Positions 1 through 8,604 of a DNA stretch of 13,843 nucleotides are shown here, piece by piece; the stretch's first letter is position 1, and each line of letters begins with the position of its first letter. The notes beneath the pieces are model-generated. The model ran no database searches. It saw only the letters and a program-made list of their open reading frames with translations, and had not been told where the DNA came from. The DNA comes from Saccoglossus kowalevskii. Lineage: Eukaryota; Hemichordata; Enteropneusta; Harrimaniidae. Location: assembly GCF_000003605.2 (NCBI RefSeq), contig NW_003105112.1, positions 111,146-124,988 of the forward strand. The letters are read 5' to 3'. A program made the translations under genes and the position numbers.

Positions 1-518
1 ATGGACGTCGGGACCCTTTGGAGAAACCAACGGGGATCGATATTCCAAACAAATTATTGGGACACGGTCGGTTGACATTTCAAACAAATGAAATTATTAA
101 CGAAAGACGAGATTTTTCCAGATATTTACGAACATACTGTCACAACAAATATATGCAAAATTGACAAATACACAAAGAGATATTAGGTTTTATTTTAGCC
201 TTAGAAATATTTTCTTTCACTCAGTCCATGCGTGGGACTTCTATTTAGCTTCATGGTCCTTCGGCTTGTCTTCTCCTTGGGGGAAATAACAATAATTATA
301 CAAATCGTAAACTCAACACAGTCAGGAAAAGAAACCCGGACAACCATGTCATACTTCTGTTGAAATACATTTTGTAGCAGTGCGTCTCGTCAGAATATTG
401 TTTAAAATGAAATAGTCAATCCCAGCCAAATCTAGGTCAAAGGGTCAGATTGCGTGCATATAATTAGATAGTTAAAACAAAAAGTATTTGAACTTTTGAC
501 GGTTGTTTAACATCTATG

Positions 519-543
519 CACGGTTACTAAACTAGTAACCGTG
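519..543. repeat. Perfect 10-bp inverted repeat (hairpin)
   Basis: Arms CACGGTTACT and AGTAACCGTG match perfectly around a 5-base loop. It stands at the left edge of a CpG-rich block, so it may be a terminal or subterminal inverted repeat of an old insertion. Confidence 0.8.
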
Positions 544-584
544 ATCTATGAAAATTGTTAGTAGTCAGAATTTTTGCACAGTCG

Positions 585-840
585 AAAATAAAGCGGAAAT
601 TTAACAAGCGGTCGCAAAAGCGAGCGATTGAAAAGCGGAAGCGGGCGAGAGGTTGGGCGAAATGAGTTCTGTACTTCTTTGTTTGATGAAGCGATGCTGA
701 TGCCACATTGTCGCCATAATGAGGCCACAATGAAGCGAAGCGATAACCGCCTAACTTTTTAATGTCGCGACATTGAAGCGATGCTGAAGCCATAACAATG
801 CCATAATGATGCGATGCTGAAGCGAAGGTGAAGCTGCTGT
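585..840. repeat. CpG-rich block with degenerate GAAGCGATGCTGA repeats
   Basis: The motif GAAGCGATGCTGA occurs at 688-700 and 775-787, with GCGATGCTGA again at 811-820. CCATAATGA and GAAGCGAAG variants lie between them. The many CG dinucleotides contrast with the AT-rich surroundings. It looks like the remains of an interspersed element rather than an exon: the frames on both strands are short and repetitive. The family is not recognised. Confidence 0.55.
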
Positions 841-1228
841 GAAGCCAAAGCTTCCGCGAGAACTGTACTGTAGCTCACCAATATATAGAAATTCCACACA
901 AGTTACATTATGCAGAATTGTAGAACCGATAATTTTTTTCCCATGTAGAGTAATTTGGCAGGAATTATTACCGGGTAAGTCAAAACAAGGAATGTATCTT
1001 GGATGTGTGAAATTGAAAATGTTTGTGTCTTTTTAAATTTTTTTAATTTAATTTATTTTTGCTTCACCATGAAACTCACTAAAGTTAAAAACATGCGAAT
1101 ATATAATGGTTCTAGAGGATAAAATCAATCCCATATACCACTATGCGATTAATGACATATGAAATAATCTGAATAACTAAGTACAAACCAGTAAGGTGTT
1201 CCCTGATTGGTTTGGTGCAAAGACATAC

Positions 1229-1412
1229 CTGTTTATATCTATATGCGCTTGATCTTGAATAACGACAAAAAGAGTGTACGGAAAGTGTTTGACTCTGTGC
1301 AGAAAAGTCTCAAATTTGGTTTGACTGTCAGTTGTCTTATCACATCTCATAATATACTTCTCAGCAATTTTGGGGTTAGATATCTCTTCCAATCCAAGAT
1401 CTATCAACAGAC
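1229..1412 (-). CDS. Exon 8: helicase-like segment with DQAH in place of DEAH
   Basis: The exon is 184 nt, phase 1 in and phase 2 out. The acceptor is a strong T-run followed by CAG and the donor is AACAG|GTATGT. The 60 codons (residues 400-459) run LLIDLGLEEISNP..., then a charged helix with KFETFLHRV, then YTLFVVIQDQAH followed by IDIN. A hydrophobic strand ending in D-x-A-H is the pattern of helicase motif II; here the Glu that normally polarises the catalytic water is Gln. No later exon (motif III SAT, motif VI) could be found between 1228 and 1, so the gene continues outside the window. Confidence 0.88.
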
Positions 1413-1473
1413 CTGAAAAAAAAATATTGCAAATGAGTATTTATGACACTAGTCCCATTTCTTGGAAGGTTAA

Positions 1474-1875
1474 ACAGCGCCCTCAGCGTCAAGATTAGTT
1501 TCATTCCATAAAAGGTACAAATCCTTGGGCGGTCATCCGGGCATTTTCTACTGCTTGGCAACCCTCGCGGTGAAAACAAAGGCCAAAAACTCGCAGAAAA
1601 CGGTACTTTGGTATGATTGTTGAGACTCCTCTGAACAGTGCAACAAGATTAGCCCTACGTGTGTAACATATATAGATTTGGTTGTTCAGGATTACTTCAA
1701 AGTTGAGTTCGTGTTGTTTTCTCGAATTTTCACCGGCTCGACCGGTGTTTCACAGCAGCGCGCACAGAGCCCATAGAAATGCATGATACAGTGGTGCGCG
1801 TCTTAGCAACGTGGAACGTCTTGTGACGTAGCTCCGCCCCCGAGGATACTGTGATTTAATTGGACAGCGCCCTCA
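1474..1875. repeat. CpG/GC-box block bracketed by 12-bp direct repeats (intron 7)
   Basis: ACAGCGCCCTCA occurs at 1474-1485 and again at 1864-1875, 390 bp apart. Between them lie a hairpin (CACCGG, 5-base loop, CCGGTG at 1731-1747) and a CpG-rich stretch with TTAGCAAC (RFX half-site-like), TGACGTAG (CRE-like) and CCGCCCCC (GC-box-like, 1834-1841). It may be an inserted element that carries or mimics promoter sites. Motif matches this short are weak evidence of regulation. Confidence 0.4.
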
Positions 1876-2011
1876 ATGTTGACATTCACGGTTTTCTTTT
1901 AGCTATTACTGCCAAGACAACACATTTTGTAAAGGCAATGGCAGCTTCTACAGACACTGGATTTTAAACAGATTACAATACTTTCAGAAATAAAATGTCA
2001 ATCCTACTTAC

Positions 2012-2209
2012 CAGACTGAGCCAATCGATCAATTGACTGGTGATAGACAACCAATGAGGGTGGAGTAATAATTATCAAATCCACTTTACTGAAACGTCCT
2101 AAGTCCAAAGCTAATTGGTCAGAATCTGCTATTGCACATACTTGAGACAGTATCTTCATAGCAACAGCAATTTGCACAGGGTGGAGTTTAAAAGCTTCTT
2201 GAGTTTTAT
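2012..2209 (-). CDS. Exon 7: helicase-like segment with HPVQ and IIITPP motifs
   Basis: The exon is 198 nt, phase 1 in and phase 1 out. The acceptor is TTCTTATTTACTAG and the donor is GTCTG|GTAAGT. The 65 codons (residues 334-398) include KLHPVQIAVAMKIL, like the Q/entry motif of SF2 helicases, then CAIADSDQLA where a P-loop (A-T-G-S-G-K-T in active SF2 proteins) would be expected, then VDLIIITPPSLVVYHQ, which resembles motif Ia (hydrophobic strand, T-P, then a downstream Q). The spacing between these three is what the SF2 fold would give, but the P-loop Gly and Lys are absent. The helicase assignment is an inference from motif order and spacing. Confidence 0.88.
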
Positions 2210-3321
2210 CTAGTAAATAAGAACAAATTCACATTAGGAAGAGATCAGATTTATGCATTTGATTGTTGAATCATAAACAGTTTAATTTTCCCTGCTAGAA
2301 ATGTTTGCGATAATAAGATTGTATGGAATTCTTCAAGACAATATTTTGCAAAATTCAACTTAATGTTTACTGTAAAATCTTTATAAGAATGTGCAGCTTG
2401 TTTTAAAATTGTACAATGCAACAGAGGGGGTGCGGCTCCTAATAGAGCATCTATACATATACGAAATGAGAAATGGTGCATTTTTGGTTCTCAATTGTTC
2501 AAAAAGAATGTGCAAGGCTTCTATTAGGGATGCAGCTTCTAATACACATTTTTACAGTACAAATACAAATTTTCACATTTTTCAGTCTTGCAAAACTCGC
2601 GAAAACGGTTTACATTTTTTTTTTTGAGGCTGGCTGATTTTATGATTTTGTGGCATTAGCGAGGATAAAAATCGCAATCCTGGTAAATCTTTACTGCAAT
2701 AATTTATCATTTTAATTCAAAAAATTAAAGCAGTTTACAAGATGTTACAAAAAAAACCTCACAGACACATTCATTGAAGGGTCGCCATATCCAGTCATAT
2801 TTGATCAATTGCTAGAAGACAGTGGTTTCAATATTACGTTGTGTTTTATATGAGACACATACAACAATTGTTTGTTTACATGACATTCAAACACCCGACC
2901 ACCGCCATTCAACAAAATCAACTAGAGTGTGCCAATAATAATTGTTCAAAATTATTATTATTAAAAACAGTCTAGACACATGTCAAGATGCTGATCTACA
3001 AATTATTAGTAAAACTACTGTAAAAGGGTTAATTATTCGCTGGGTTTTAATTTTGCTTATTTCCCTGACTGGAAAATGTGCTAAATTAAAACCCAGTGAA
3101 TATGTAAAATTTAGCATAAAACACATTATTTCAATTAAACCGTGAATTTATAACCCAATGAATATGCCTGAAATGGTATTTCAGCGAAATTTAAACCCAG
3201 TAAAAATAGTCATTTTACAGTACTGTTCACGGAACAACTGAAAATCGTTATGCCAAGACACTGTCAATGACAATAACCTCTACATAGTCACACATTAAAA
3301 ACAGATATGCATTGTACTTAC
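2210..3321 (-). other. Intron 6 (between the HPVQ exon and the one before it)
   Basis: The intron is 1112 bp. It contains a repeat-like stretch at about 2390-2560 with CTAATAGAG, CTATTAGGG and CTTCTAATA around GCGGC/GCAGC words, a TE-fragment pattern, and the palindromic MITE at 3016-3222. No phase-1 exon is visible, so I see no extra exon that would supply a P-loop. Confidence 0.7.
3016..3222. mobile_element. Palindromic MITE, TACTGTA...TACAGTA (copy 1)
   Basis: It begins TACTGTAAAAGGGTTAATTA and ends in the inverted complement, ATTTTACAGTA. The terminal 45-50 bases are inverted copies of each other with scattered mismatches (both carry CTGGGTTT-A-ATTT-GCT). It is about 207 bp with no coding capacity. 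Same family as the copies near 4760, 5431 and 12662. Confidence 0.7.
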
Positions 3322-3459
3322 CAGTGACAGGAAGTAATTTTATGTTATTAACTATTTCTTCTTTAATAGTTTGATCATATGTACCATCAAATGGTAAAAA
3401 TACTTTGCCACCAAGTTTGTTAGAGAATTTGTCAAGTGCCGTGTCATGATCATTTCGTT
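3322..3459 (-). CDS. Exon 6 of the helicase-like gene
   Basis: The exon is 138 nt, phase 1 in and phase 1 out. The acceptor is ATTATTTCTACTTTCAG and the donor is CACTG|GTAAGT. It encodes 45 residues (288-332) starting RNDHDTALDKFSNKLGGKV and ending NNIKLLPVT. The reading frame stays open upstream of the acceptor for about 100 nt, through intron sequence into the first unit of a 34-bp minisatellite, so an upstream alternative acceptor cannot be excluded from sequence alone. I chose the acceptor at 3460 because its pyrimidine tract is good and its phase completes a Glu codon with exon 5. It leads directly into the helicase-like segment. Confidence 0.88.
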
Positions 3460-3515
3460 CTGAAAGTAGAAATAATAGAGGTACAACATTGACATTATGA
3501 TCATCTGACATAACA

Positions 3516-3711
3516 TGCAAAAGGTCACACATCCTGGTACATTGTAACAAGCAAAAGGTCACACATCCTGGTACATTGTAACAAGCAAAAGGTCACACAT
3601 CCTGGTACATTGTAACAAGCAAAAGGTCACACATCCTGGTACATTGTAACAAGCAAAGGGTCACACATCCTGGTACATTGTATCAGGCAAAACGTCACAC
3701 ATCCTGGTACT
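3516..3711. repeat. 34-bp minisatellite, about 5.8 copies
   Basis: The unit contains GCAAAAGGTCACACATCC followed by TGGTACATTGTAACA. Copies start at 3516, 3550, 3584, 3618, 3652 and 3686 (partial). Copies 2-4 are identical; copies 5 and 6 carry a few substitutions, and copy 1 differs in its second base context. It lies 57 bp upstream of exon 6's acceptor in gene orientation. Confidence 0.97.
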
Positions 3712-3827
3712 TTCTTTAGGAGCAAATTTACTTTCAAAGTGAAATTTACAATATTTCTACCACAAAAGTATATTTGTTACTTGAGGATGTGAAAAATAAC
3801 AAGTGCAACAAAAACTACTTGACTCAC

Positions 3828-3956
3828 CTGAGCAGTTTCTCTTGAAGTGTGTGTGCAACAAGTGGATCTTCCCAGTGATAATTTGATAACTTATTTCTTT
3901 AAAGCATTCTGGGATTGAGAATCTAGCTTCTACCAGCACACGTGCCTGCAGAGCAC
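3828..3956 (-). CDS. Exon 5 of the helicase-like gene
   Basis: The exon is 129 nt, phase 1 in and phase 1 out. The acceptor is CTTTTCTCATCACAG and the donor is CTCAG|GTGAGT, both strong. The 42 whole codons (residues 245-286) begin ALQARVLVEARFSIPECF and end HLLHTHFKRNCS, and complete a Gly codon with exon 4 and a Glu codon with exon 6. It looks like the middle of the same compact domain as exon 4. No catalytic residues could be assigned. Confidence 0.88.
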
Positions 3957-4083
3957 CTGTGATGAGAAAAGATAACAAAATAAACCTCAAATCTCTGTAT
4001 AGTGACCACTAAAGGAAGATTGGACTGACCTTCATACACTGTATACACCAAAAAATAAATATGTCGAGCAGAATTGTTTCATA

Positions 4084-4500
4084 TTTTTTTTTTTTTTTTT
4101 TTAAATGTTTTTTTGTGCCTGGCAACATTGAATGTTACTGTTGTCTCTCCTGACTTTGCAAATTGCAAGTTCTAGTGCTGACACATAGTGCATTTTTGCC
4201 ACAGAAGTCAAATTCATATTTGGGACTACATGACAGGGCTGTGCAGCCATCAAATGACAATTTATTGCGCTATCCTGGCGTCAATCAAGCTCAGTCGAAC
4301 ACAAGCACCTGCGGACCTTAACCAAGGTTCCCCCAAAGTCGGATTCGTCAGTGAATGAATCTCAGCCAGTGGAATTGGCCTTCCCATTGAGTCTGTGGCA
4401 CACTCACCCAGGATAGAGGTCGACCCTTTTGATGTTCAGCCTAAGGTAGGATTTGAACTTGGGTCTACCGAATTGTTTCATGATGAGACAATTTCCATCA
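4084..4500 (-). mobile_element. tRNA-derived SINE with poly(A) tail (minus strand)
   Basis: On the minus strand a B-box-like GTTCAAATCC (4449-4458) is followed by a body of about 300 bp, and the element ends in a run of 19 A (T run at 4084-4102 on plus). The A-box region is degenerate. The 3' end (ACATTCAATGTTGCC..., then A-rich) resembles that of the second SINE at 8315-8436, so both probably used the same LINE partner. It lies in intron 4. The family is not named. Confidence 0.6.
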
Positions 4501-4759
4501 ATGTGACACTTGCAACAGAGAATGAGGAGACATTTAGTTTAGAGAACATTATGTGCACAAATGTACAATTTATGAATTCTCTGATGCAGAATGATTTGTT
4601 TAAAATGAAAACATTACTTTGAATTTCACATTTATGCTTTTTTTTCCTGACATGATTGTGAAATACATTTTTTTTTGTCCAACTATAAAAACAGGACATC
4701 ATTGCAAGTAAATGTTTCATTTCTGTTAAGAACACTGCAGGTAGCATTGAAAAAGCAAT

Positions 4760-4957
4760 TACTGTAAACACATTATGTACTGATTTGCAATTTCGCTATT
4801 TTTGTCCGTAAGTAAAAAACAATGCCAAAACTCATTGTTTCGGCCCTTCCAAATTTGTGAACATAAAACAGTGAATTTGCATAAAGTATCAAACAGAGAA
4901 ATTAAATGTCAGTGAAAATAAATCATGGCTTTAAATAAAAAAAATTAATTTACAGTA
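4760..4957. mobile_element. Palindromic MITE, TACTGTA...TACAGTA (copy 2)
   Basis: It opens with TACTGTAAAC and closes with ATTTACAGTA, 198 bp, the same size and terminal sequence as copy 1. The internal match of the arms is poorer than in the other copies, so this copy is older or chimeric. Non-coding. Confidence 0.45.
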
Positions 4958-5264
4958 ACAAGTCAGTTGAAACCATTATAGTCAGTGCAATTGACCATAC
5001 ACAGCCATAAAGGGTATTTTTACATAAATTTTGACCTGTATTTCTGGTTGCAGTTGCTATAAGCAGGTGGCTGCTTCAATATGCAGCCATTAATGACAGG
5101 TTTGATTGTAAATAACAAAGTAAGGTTTGAAAGTGAAAGTCCGTGTGAGCCAACTTCACATTTACAGAAGATTTTATGCAACTGTGTTCAGTAGAACTGA
5201 AAATAATGTTTGTGTTCAGTAAATCTGCAGATGATAGATAATATGATAAGTGCACCCAATATAC

Positions 5265-5400
5265 CTGCTACTATGACACAAAATTCTGTCCCTCGTTGCC
5301 TAGATACGTGTATAACAACAAAATAGAGTGGTTGTCTGACAGTAGGATGTGGGTTACAGACCATTCTGAACGACTCATTCATACCTTCAGCCAGCGATAC
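5265..5400 (-). CDS. Exon 4 of the helicase-like gene
   Basis: The exon is 136 nt, phase 0 in and phase 1 out. The acceptor is strong (TTTTGTTCACAG); the donor is GCAG|GTATAT, weaker than average but still GT. The 45 codons (residues 199-243) begin VSLAEGMNESFRMVCNPHP and continue into PLYFVVIHVSRQRGTEFCVI, a strand-like hydrophobic run followed by an Arg-rich turn. The alternation of hydrophobic strand and polar turn suggests the start of an alpha/beta domain that continues in exon 5. No family was recognised. The exon sits 31 bp from one end of a palindromic MITE (5431-5616) in the preceding intron. Confidence 0.88.
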
Positions 5401-5430
5401 CTGTGAACAAAACAAATCAGAAACTATCAG

Positions 5431-5616
5431 TACTGTAGATTATTTTATATTCACTTGGAATCTATTTTTGCTTGAAGAAATAAACCAATGACAATAAAAT
5501 CCAGTGAAAATGCCTTTTTATATTTTACATTAATCAGTAAAAATAAACTCCACACAAAACAGTCAAAATATTTTCAGCGAAAATTAATTCCAGCTAAAAT
5601 AAAGTATTTCACAGTA
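5431..5616. mobile_element. Palindromic MITE, TACTGTA...CACAGTA (copy 3)
   Basis: It is 186 bp. The left end reads TACTGTAGATTATTTTATAT and the reverse complement of the right end reads TACTGTGAAATACTTTATTT; both continue into a TTGGAAT/CTGGAATTAATTTTCGCT-type segment. The terminal inverted repeat is about 45 bp. It is inserted 30 bp upstream of exon 4. Confidence 0.7.
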
Positions 5617-6763
5617 CTAGGACACTTTACCTGAAAACTTCGGTTAATTATTCTTTATTGATTGCCTTTATAAAATCTGAAGAAAAAACTTTGTGTGCCT
5701 GAACTAGTTTTTGAATATTGAGCATTTTTCCCACTGTCCAATCTAAAATGTTTTTTAAAGTAGGGTTTAATACTTATTTATTTATTCGGTTTGCACAATA
5801 TTAAGAATTGTCACCAAATTTTTCGAGTTAGCCACGCCAATCCTTAAAGGGAAAGTCAGGTGACCCACTAAAAAAACAAGCCATGCATGGCACAGTCCCA
5901 GTTAGTTATCAAAAGTTTTGTTTATAGTAATATAGCTGGAACATAACCATGTCAGAAATATGATTTTTAACATTAAAATGATTGATATTTGTATCTGATT
6001 GTCAAACAAGTACTTGTCCATATTGAGAGATATTGCTCTGGAACAGCATTCAAAATCAGCCATTTTCAATACATGTATATATATAACATGATGTATAACG
6101 AATATATAAAATTTGAACATAATCAGTCAAAGCATTTAAGAGACATGGCTCTAGAAGCCCAATCATTAAAACAAAATGGCCGCCAGTCAGCCATTTTGAA
6201 TCCAATCTGAAAAATAAAATGACGTGCATCAGGAACCTGTAATGTCCAATGTATGTACCAAGTTTGAACGAAATCCATCTATAAATGCCAGAAATGCTTG
6301 ATATTTGATGATTTTTTAGCACAAAAATGACCACCATTCGGCCATTTTGAATAGGATCGTCGAACCAATATATCTGTTTATCTATGACATGATGTATATT
6401 AAATATTTAAATTTGAACATAATCAGTGAAAGCAAGTCAGAGATATGGCACAAGAACCACATTCATTAAAACAAAATGGCCGCCAATCGGCCATTTTGAA
6501 TCTTATCTGAAAAACAAAATTATTTGCATCAAGGTCCCATGTCTAATGTATATACCAAGTTTGAACAAAATCCATCTAAACAGCTGGGAAATGCTTGATT
6601 TTGATGACTTTTTAGCACAAAAATGGCCGACATTCGGCCATCTTGAATCAGATCGTGAAACAAATTGATGTGCATATGTATAATATCATGTATGATGTAT
6701 GTGTGAAGTTTGATTGTGATTGGTCCAGGCATTTCTAAGATACAGGTCCGAAAGCAAACACGG

Positions 6764-6824
6764 ACGCACGCACACACACACACACACACACACGCACGCA
6801 CGCACGCACAGACGCACGCACACA
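6764..6824. repeat. (AC)n / (ACGC)n microsatellite
   Basis: A pure AC run at 6769-6792 grades into ACGC repeats on both sides. It is part of element A, between the tandem core and the terminal hairpin. Confidence 0.95.
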
Positions 6825-6848
6825 TGGACACATGGAGGTCAAAACATA

Positions 6849-6883
6849 AGTCCCCGTTTTCGGACTGCGTCCGAACGGGGACT
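6849..6883. repeat. GC-rich terminal hairpin of element A
   Basis: The arms AGTCCCCGTT and AACGGGGACT plus CGGAC/GTCCG pair around TGC, with two extra T in the left arm. The hairpin abuts CTAA followed by T, the expected form of a Helitron 3' end. Confidence 0.85.
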
Positions 6884-7366
6884 AATAATCACTGTTCATC
6901 TTGTGGTACCCTGTTTGCAAACATATACGCAATTCACTAACATAATGGGGGCATAAAATCAATACGAGGTTGACTGGGATTCAATGAGAGATGTTTACAA
7001 CAGTCGGACTTGGAAATGAAATGAACAGTGAACAGACTTTTGACAGAAATTAACTGAAATATTTGCCAAATTATTCTAGTGCTAGCCAACTTTAAAATCT
7101 TTATCTAGACTAGTTTTCGAACTGTGAACCTCAATTGTATGCAGGTTGACTGATTTATAAAGGTTGTCTTAGCACTACATGGAAATCACAAATAACTGTT
7201 CCTATGGGATATAAATTGAGGTACCCTTACGCAGAAATATCTCTATATGTTATTGTAGCCCTTAATTGTTACCTTCTACCCAATAAACAGTGATCACAAT
7301 TCACAATGTCAATTACATCACAAGACTGCTAAATAAATTTATTTTGGTATTTTTTGTTATATATAA

Positions 7367-7666
7367 CAGGGTTTTTCTAGGGAAAAAAATGCAAGAGGGA
7401 GCACTGCAATTCAGTGGTGCCAAAAAGTGGGGGAGATGGGGTTCTCCCTACCAGGGTGTGGAGTTTTTGATAATTCTAAGTTGGAATGGTGCATTATATG
7501 GCTTCTTTGGGGCCAACATTACTATCAGTCAGGTCATAGTTGAAGACTGTGGCCACATGTGATCTCTGGGTCATTCAGAATTTTATGGTTGCCATAGGAT
7601 CTGCTCCCTAGATTAAGGGGGGGGATGACCATGGCACTACTCCCCACTACTCAAAAAAAATCCCTG
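7367..7666. mobile_element. 300-bp MITE with CAGGG termini (hAT-like)
   Basis: The left end is CAGGGTTTTTCTAGGG and the reverse complement of the right end is CAGGGATTTTTTTTGAG, so the first 11 positions match except one. The flanks are TTATATAA and TAACAGAA, a poor 8-bp duplication (5 of 8), while TAA is repeated exactly on both sides. CAGGG ends and 8-bp duplications are typical of hAT; the exact TAA would fit a PIF/Harbinger insertion instead. It contains no transposase; an open frame across its left half is fortuitous. Confidence 0.6.
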
Positions 7667-8314
7667 TAACAGAACAAAGCCTGCAAATACATTTAGTTTT
7701 ACGATAATATGTAAAACTGTTTATAGTGTACAGTAATTTTTGGTGAAAATTAAAGAAAATTTTTATCAGTTACAAAACAAAAACAAAAATATAAACCACC
7801 AAAGAAATAGTTACAGGGGAATAACATGTTTTGTTTTTAGGATGTAAAATGCAATCAAATTAAAAAATAAATTGGTGTGCGTACGACCAGATTTACTCTC
7901 CCTAATTTTTCTGTACTTTTCCTTATATTCTTCAATATTTCTGAAAATGAAACCTAATTTTGGGGCCAACGAACGAAAAATTAAGACTATTTTTATTATT
8001 CACTTAGAAAAAAATGGTTATTTTTGTCCCAAATTTCTTGAAAAGTACAGACTATAAACAGACTATTTTGTGAATTTGTGATGTTGGTGAAAATGCTAAA
8101 GACTCACTATAATTTGTAGATTGCACATTCAGCGAACAATTCTGTACTTCACACAAGTCTGTGAATTCGGTACTAAATCACCATAAAATATCAGGAAGGA
8201 AATTTGACAAAATGGATATGATATGATTACCGTTAAAATAAATCGTCAATACTGTATCTTCTGTTAGTAGCATATGCAATTACATACATCTTACAAATTT
8301 GTGTCTGTAGTCAG

Positions 8315-8436
8315 TTTTTTTTTTCCAGGCAACAGTTCTGAACATTAAATGTCCCATCATTAACTTGACATGTATCAAATGGATTTGAACTTGAGTCTAC
8401 TTATTCACATGCTACAACCATTATGCTAGTGGTGAC
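8315..8436 (-). mobile_element. Short tRNA-derived SINE remnant (minus strand)
   Basis: On the minus strand an A box TAGCATAATGG (8428-8418) lies 38 bases before a B box GTTCAAATCC (8390-8381), the spacing expected of a tRNA-type Pol III promoter. A body of about 55 bases and a run of 10 A (T run 8315-8324) follow. It cannot be a working tRNA gene: no acceptor stem pairs and the 3' body is not tRNA. The 3' tail resembles that of the SINE at 4084-4500. Confidence 0.65.
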
Positions 8437-8585
8437 CTATTTGTAAGCAAACTAATTTGAATTTCTATATAATACATGCAGCAGTTGGTTTATTTGTGCT
8501 TATATTGGTGATGCCCTAATAGGGAAAATATGGTACTGTCAGTCATGATTGAATCAGGTACATGCTAACACACGTTGTTATGCTA

Positions 8586-8604
8586 GGGGGGAGGGGGAGG
8601 GGGG
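8586..8604 (+). other. G-run, possible G-quadruplex
   Basis: Three runs of 5-6 G separated by single A. The longer runs can be split to give four tracts of three. The site is in the non-template strand of the intron, because the gene reads from the minus strand. Confidence 0.4.

Larger units (their letters stand above)
1..1228 (-). other. Start of intron 8; no exon found
   Basis: From the donor at 1228 to the window edge I see no phase-2 acceptor followed by a convincing exon. Reading frames here are short and change across the CpG-rich repeat at 519-840. A GC-richer patch at 1-80 gives a short open frame on each strand, but neither has splice signals or recognisable protein. Confidence 0.6.
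6050..6886 (+). mobile_element. Pearl/HINE-like non-autonomous Helitron candidate (element A)
   Basis: The core has about 150-bp monomers, each with a near-palindrome around AATGGC...GCCATT; their ATG landmarks sit at 6176, 6327, 6476 and 6623 (spacings 151, 149, 147). Alternate monomers are more alike, giving a dimeric unit of about 300 bp. The core is followed by an ACGC/AC microsatellite (6764-6824), a hairpin (AGTCCCCGTT-TTCGGAC / GTCCGAACGGGGACT, 6849-6883) and CTAA|T at 6882-6886. This order (tandem core, ACGG-type microsatellite, right-end palindrome) is the architecture of pearl elements, which are regarded as Helitron-related. The left end (TC) was not located, so the start is approximate. 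Confidence 0.65.

Noticed and set aside
527-793. Minus-strand frame of 88 residues
   Set aside because: It lies over the CpG-rich repeat block and hairpin, with no acceptor of the phase needed to follow the exon at 1412-1229.
3460-3562. Coding extension of exon 6 upstream
   Set aside because: The frame is open, but a good acceptor at 3460 fits the phase of exon 5, and the extension runs into a minisatellite.
3516-3711. CRISPR array
   Set aside because: The 34-bp units are directly adjacent without unique spacers, and the setting is a eukaryotic intron.
6529-6831. Minus-strand frame with a Cys/Val-rich start
   Set aside because: The Cys-Val-Cys run is just the AC/ACGC microsatellite translated; the rest is tandem-repeat sequence.
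7290-7562. Plus-strand frame of 90 residues
   Set aside because: It crosses the left end of a MITE and has no recognisable domain.
8369-8436. tRNA gene on the minus strand
   Set aside because: The A and B boxes are present, but no acceptor stem or anticodon arm pairs and an A tail follows, so it is a SINE head.
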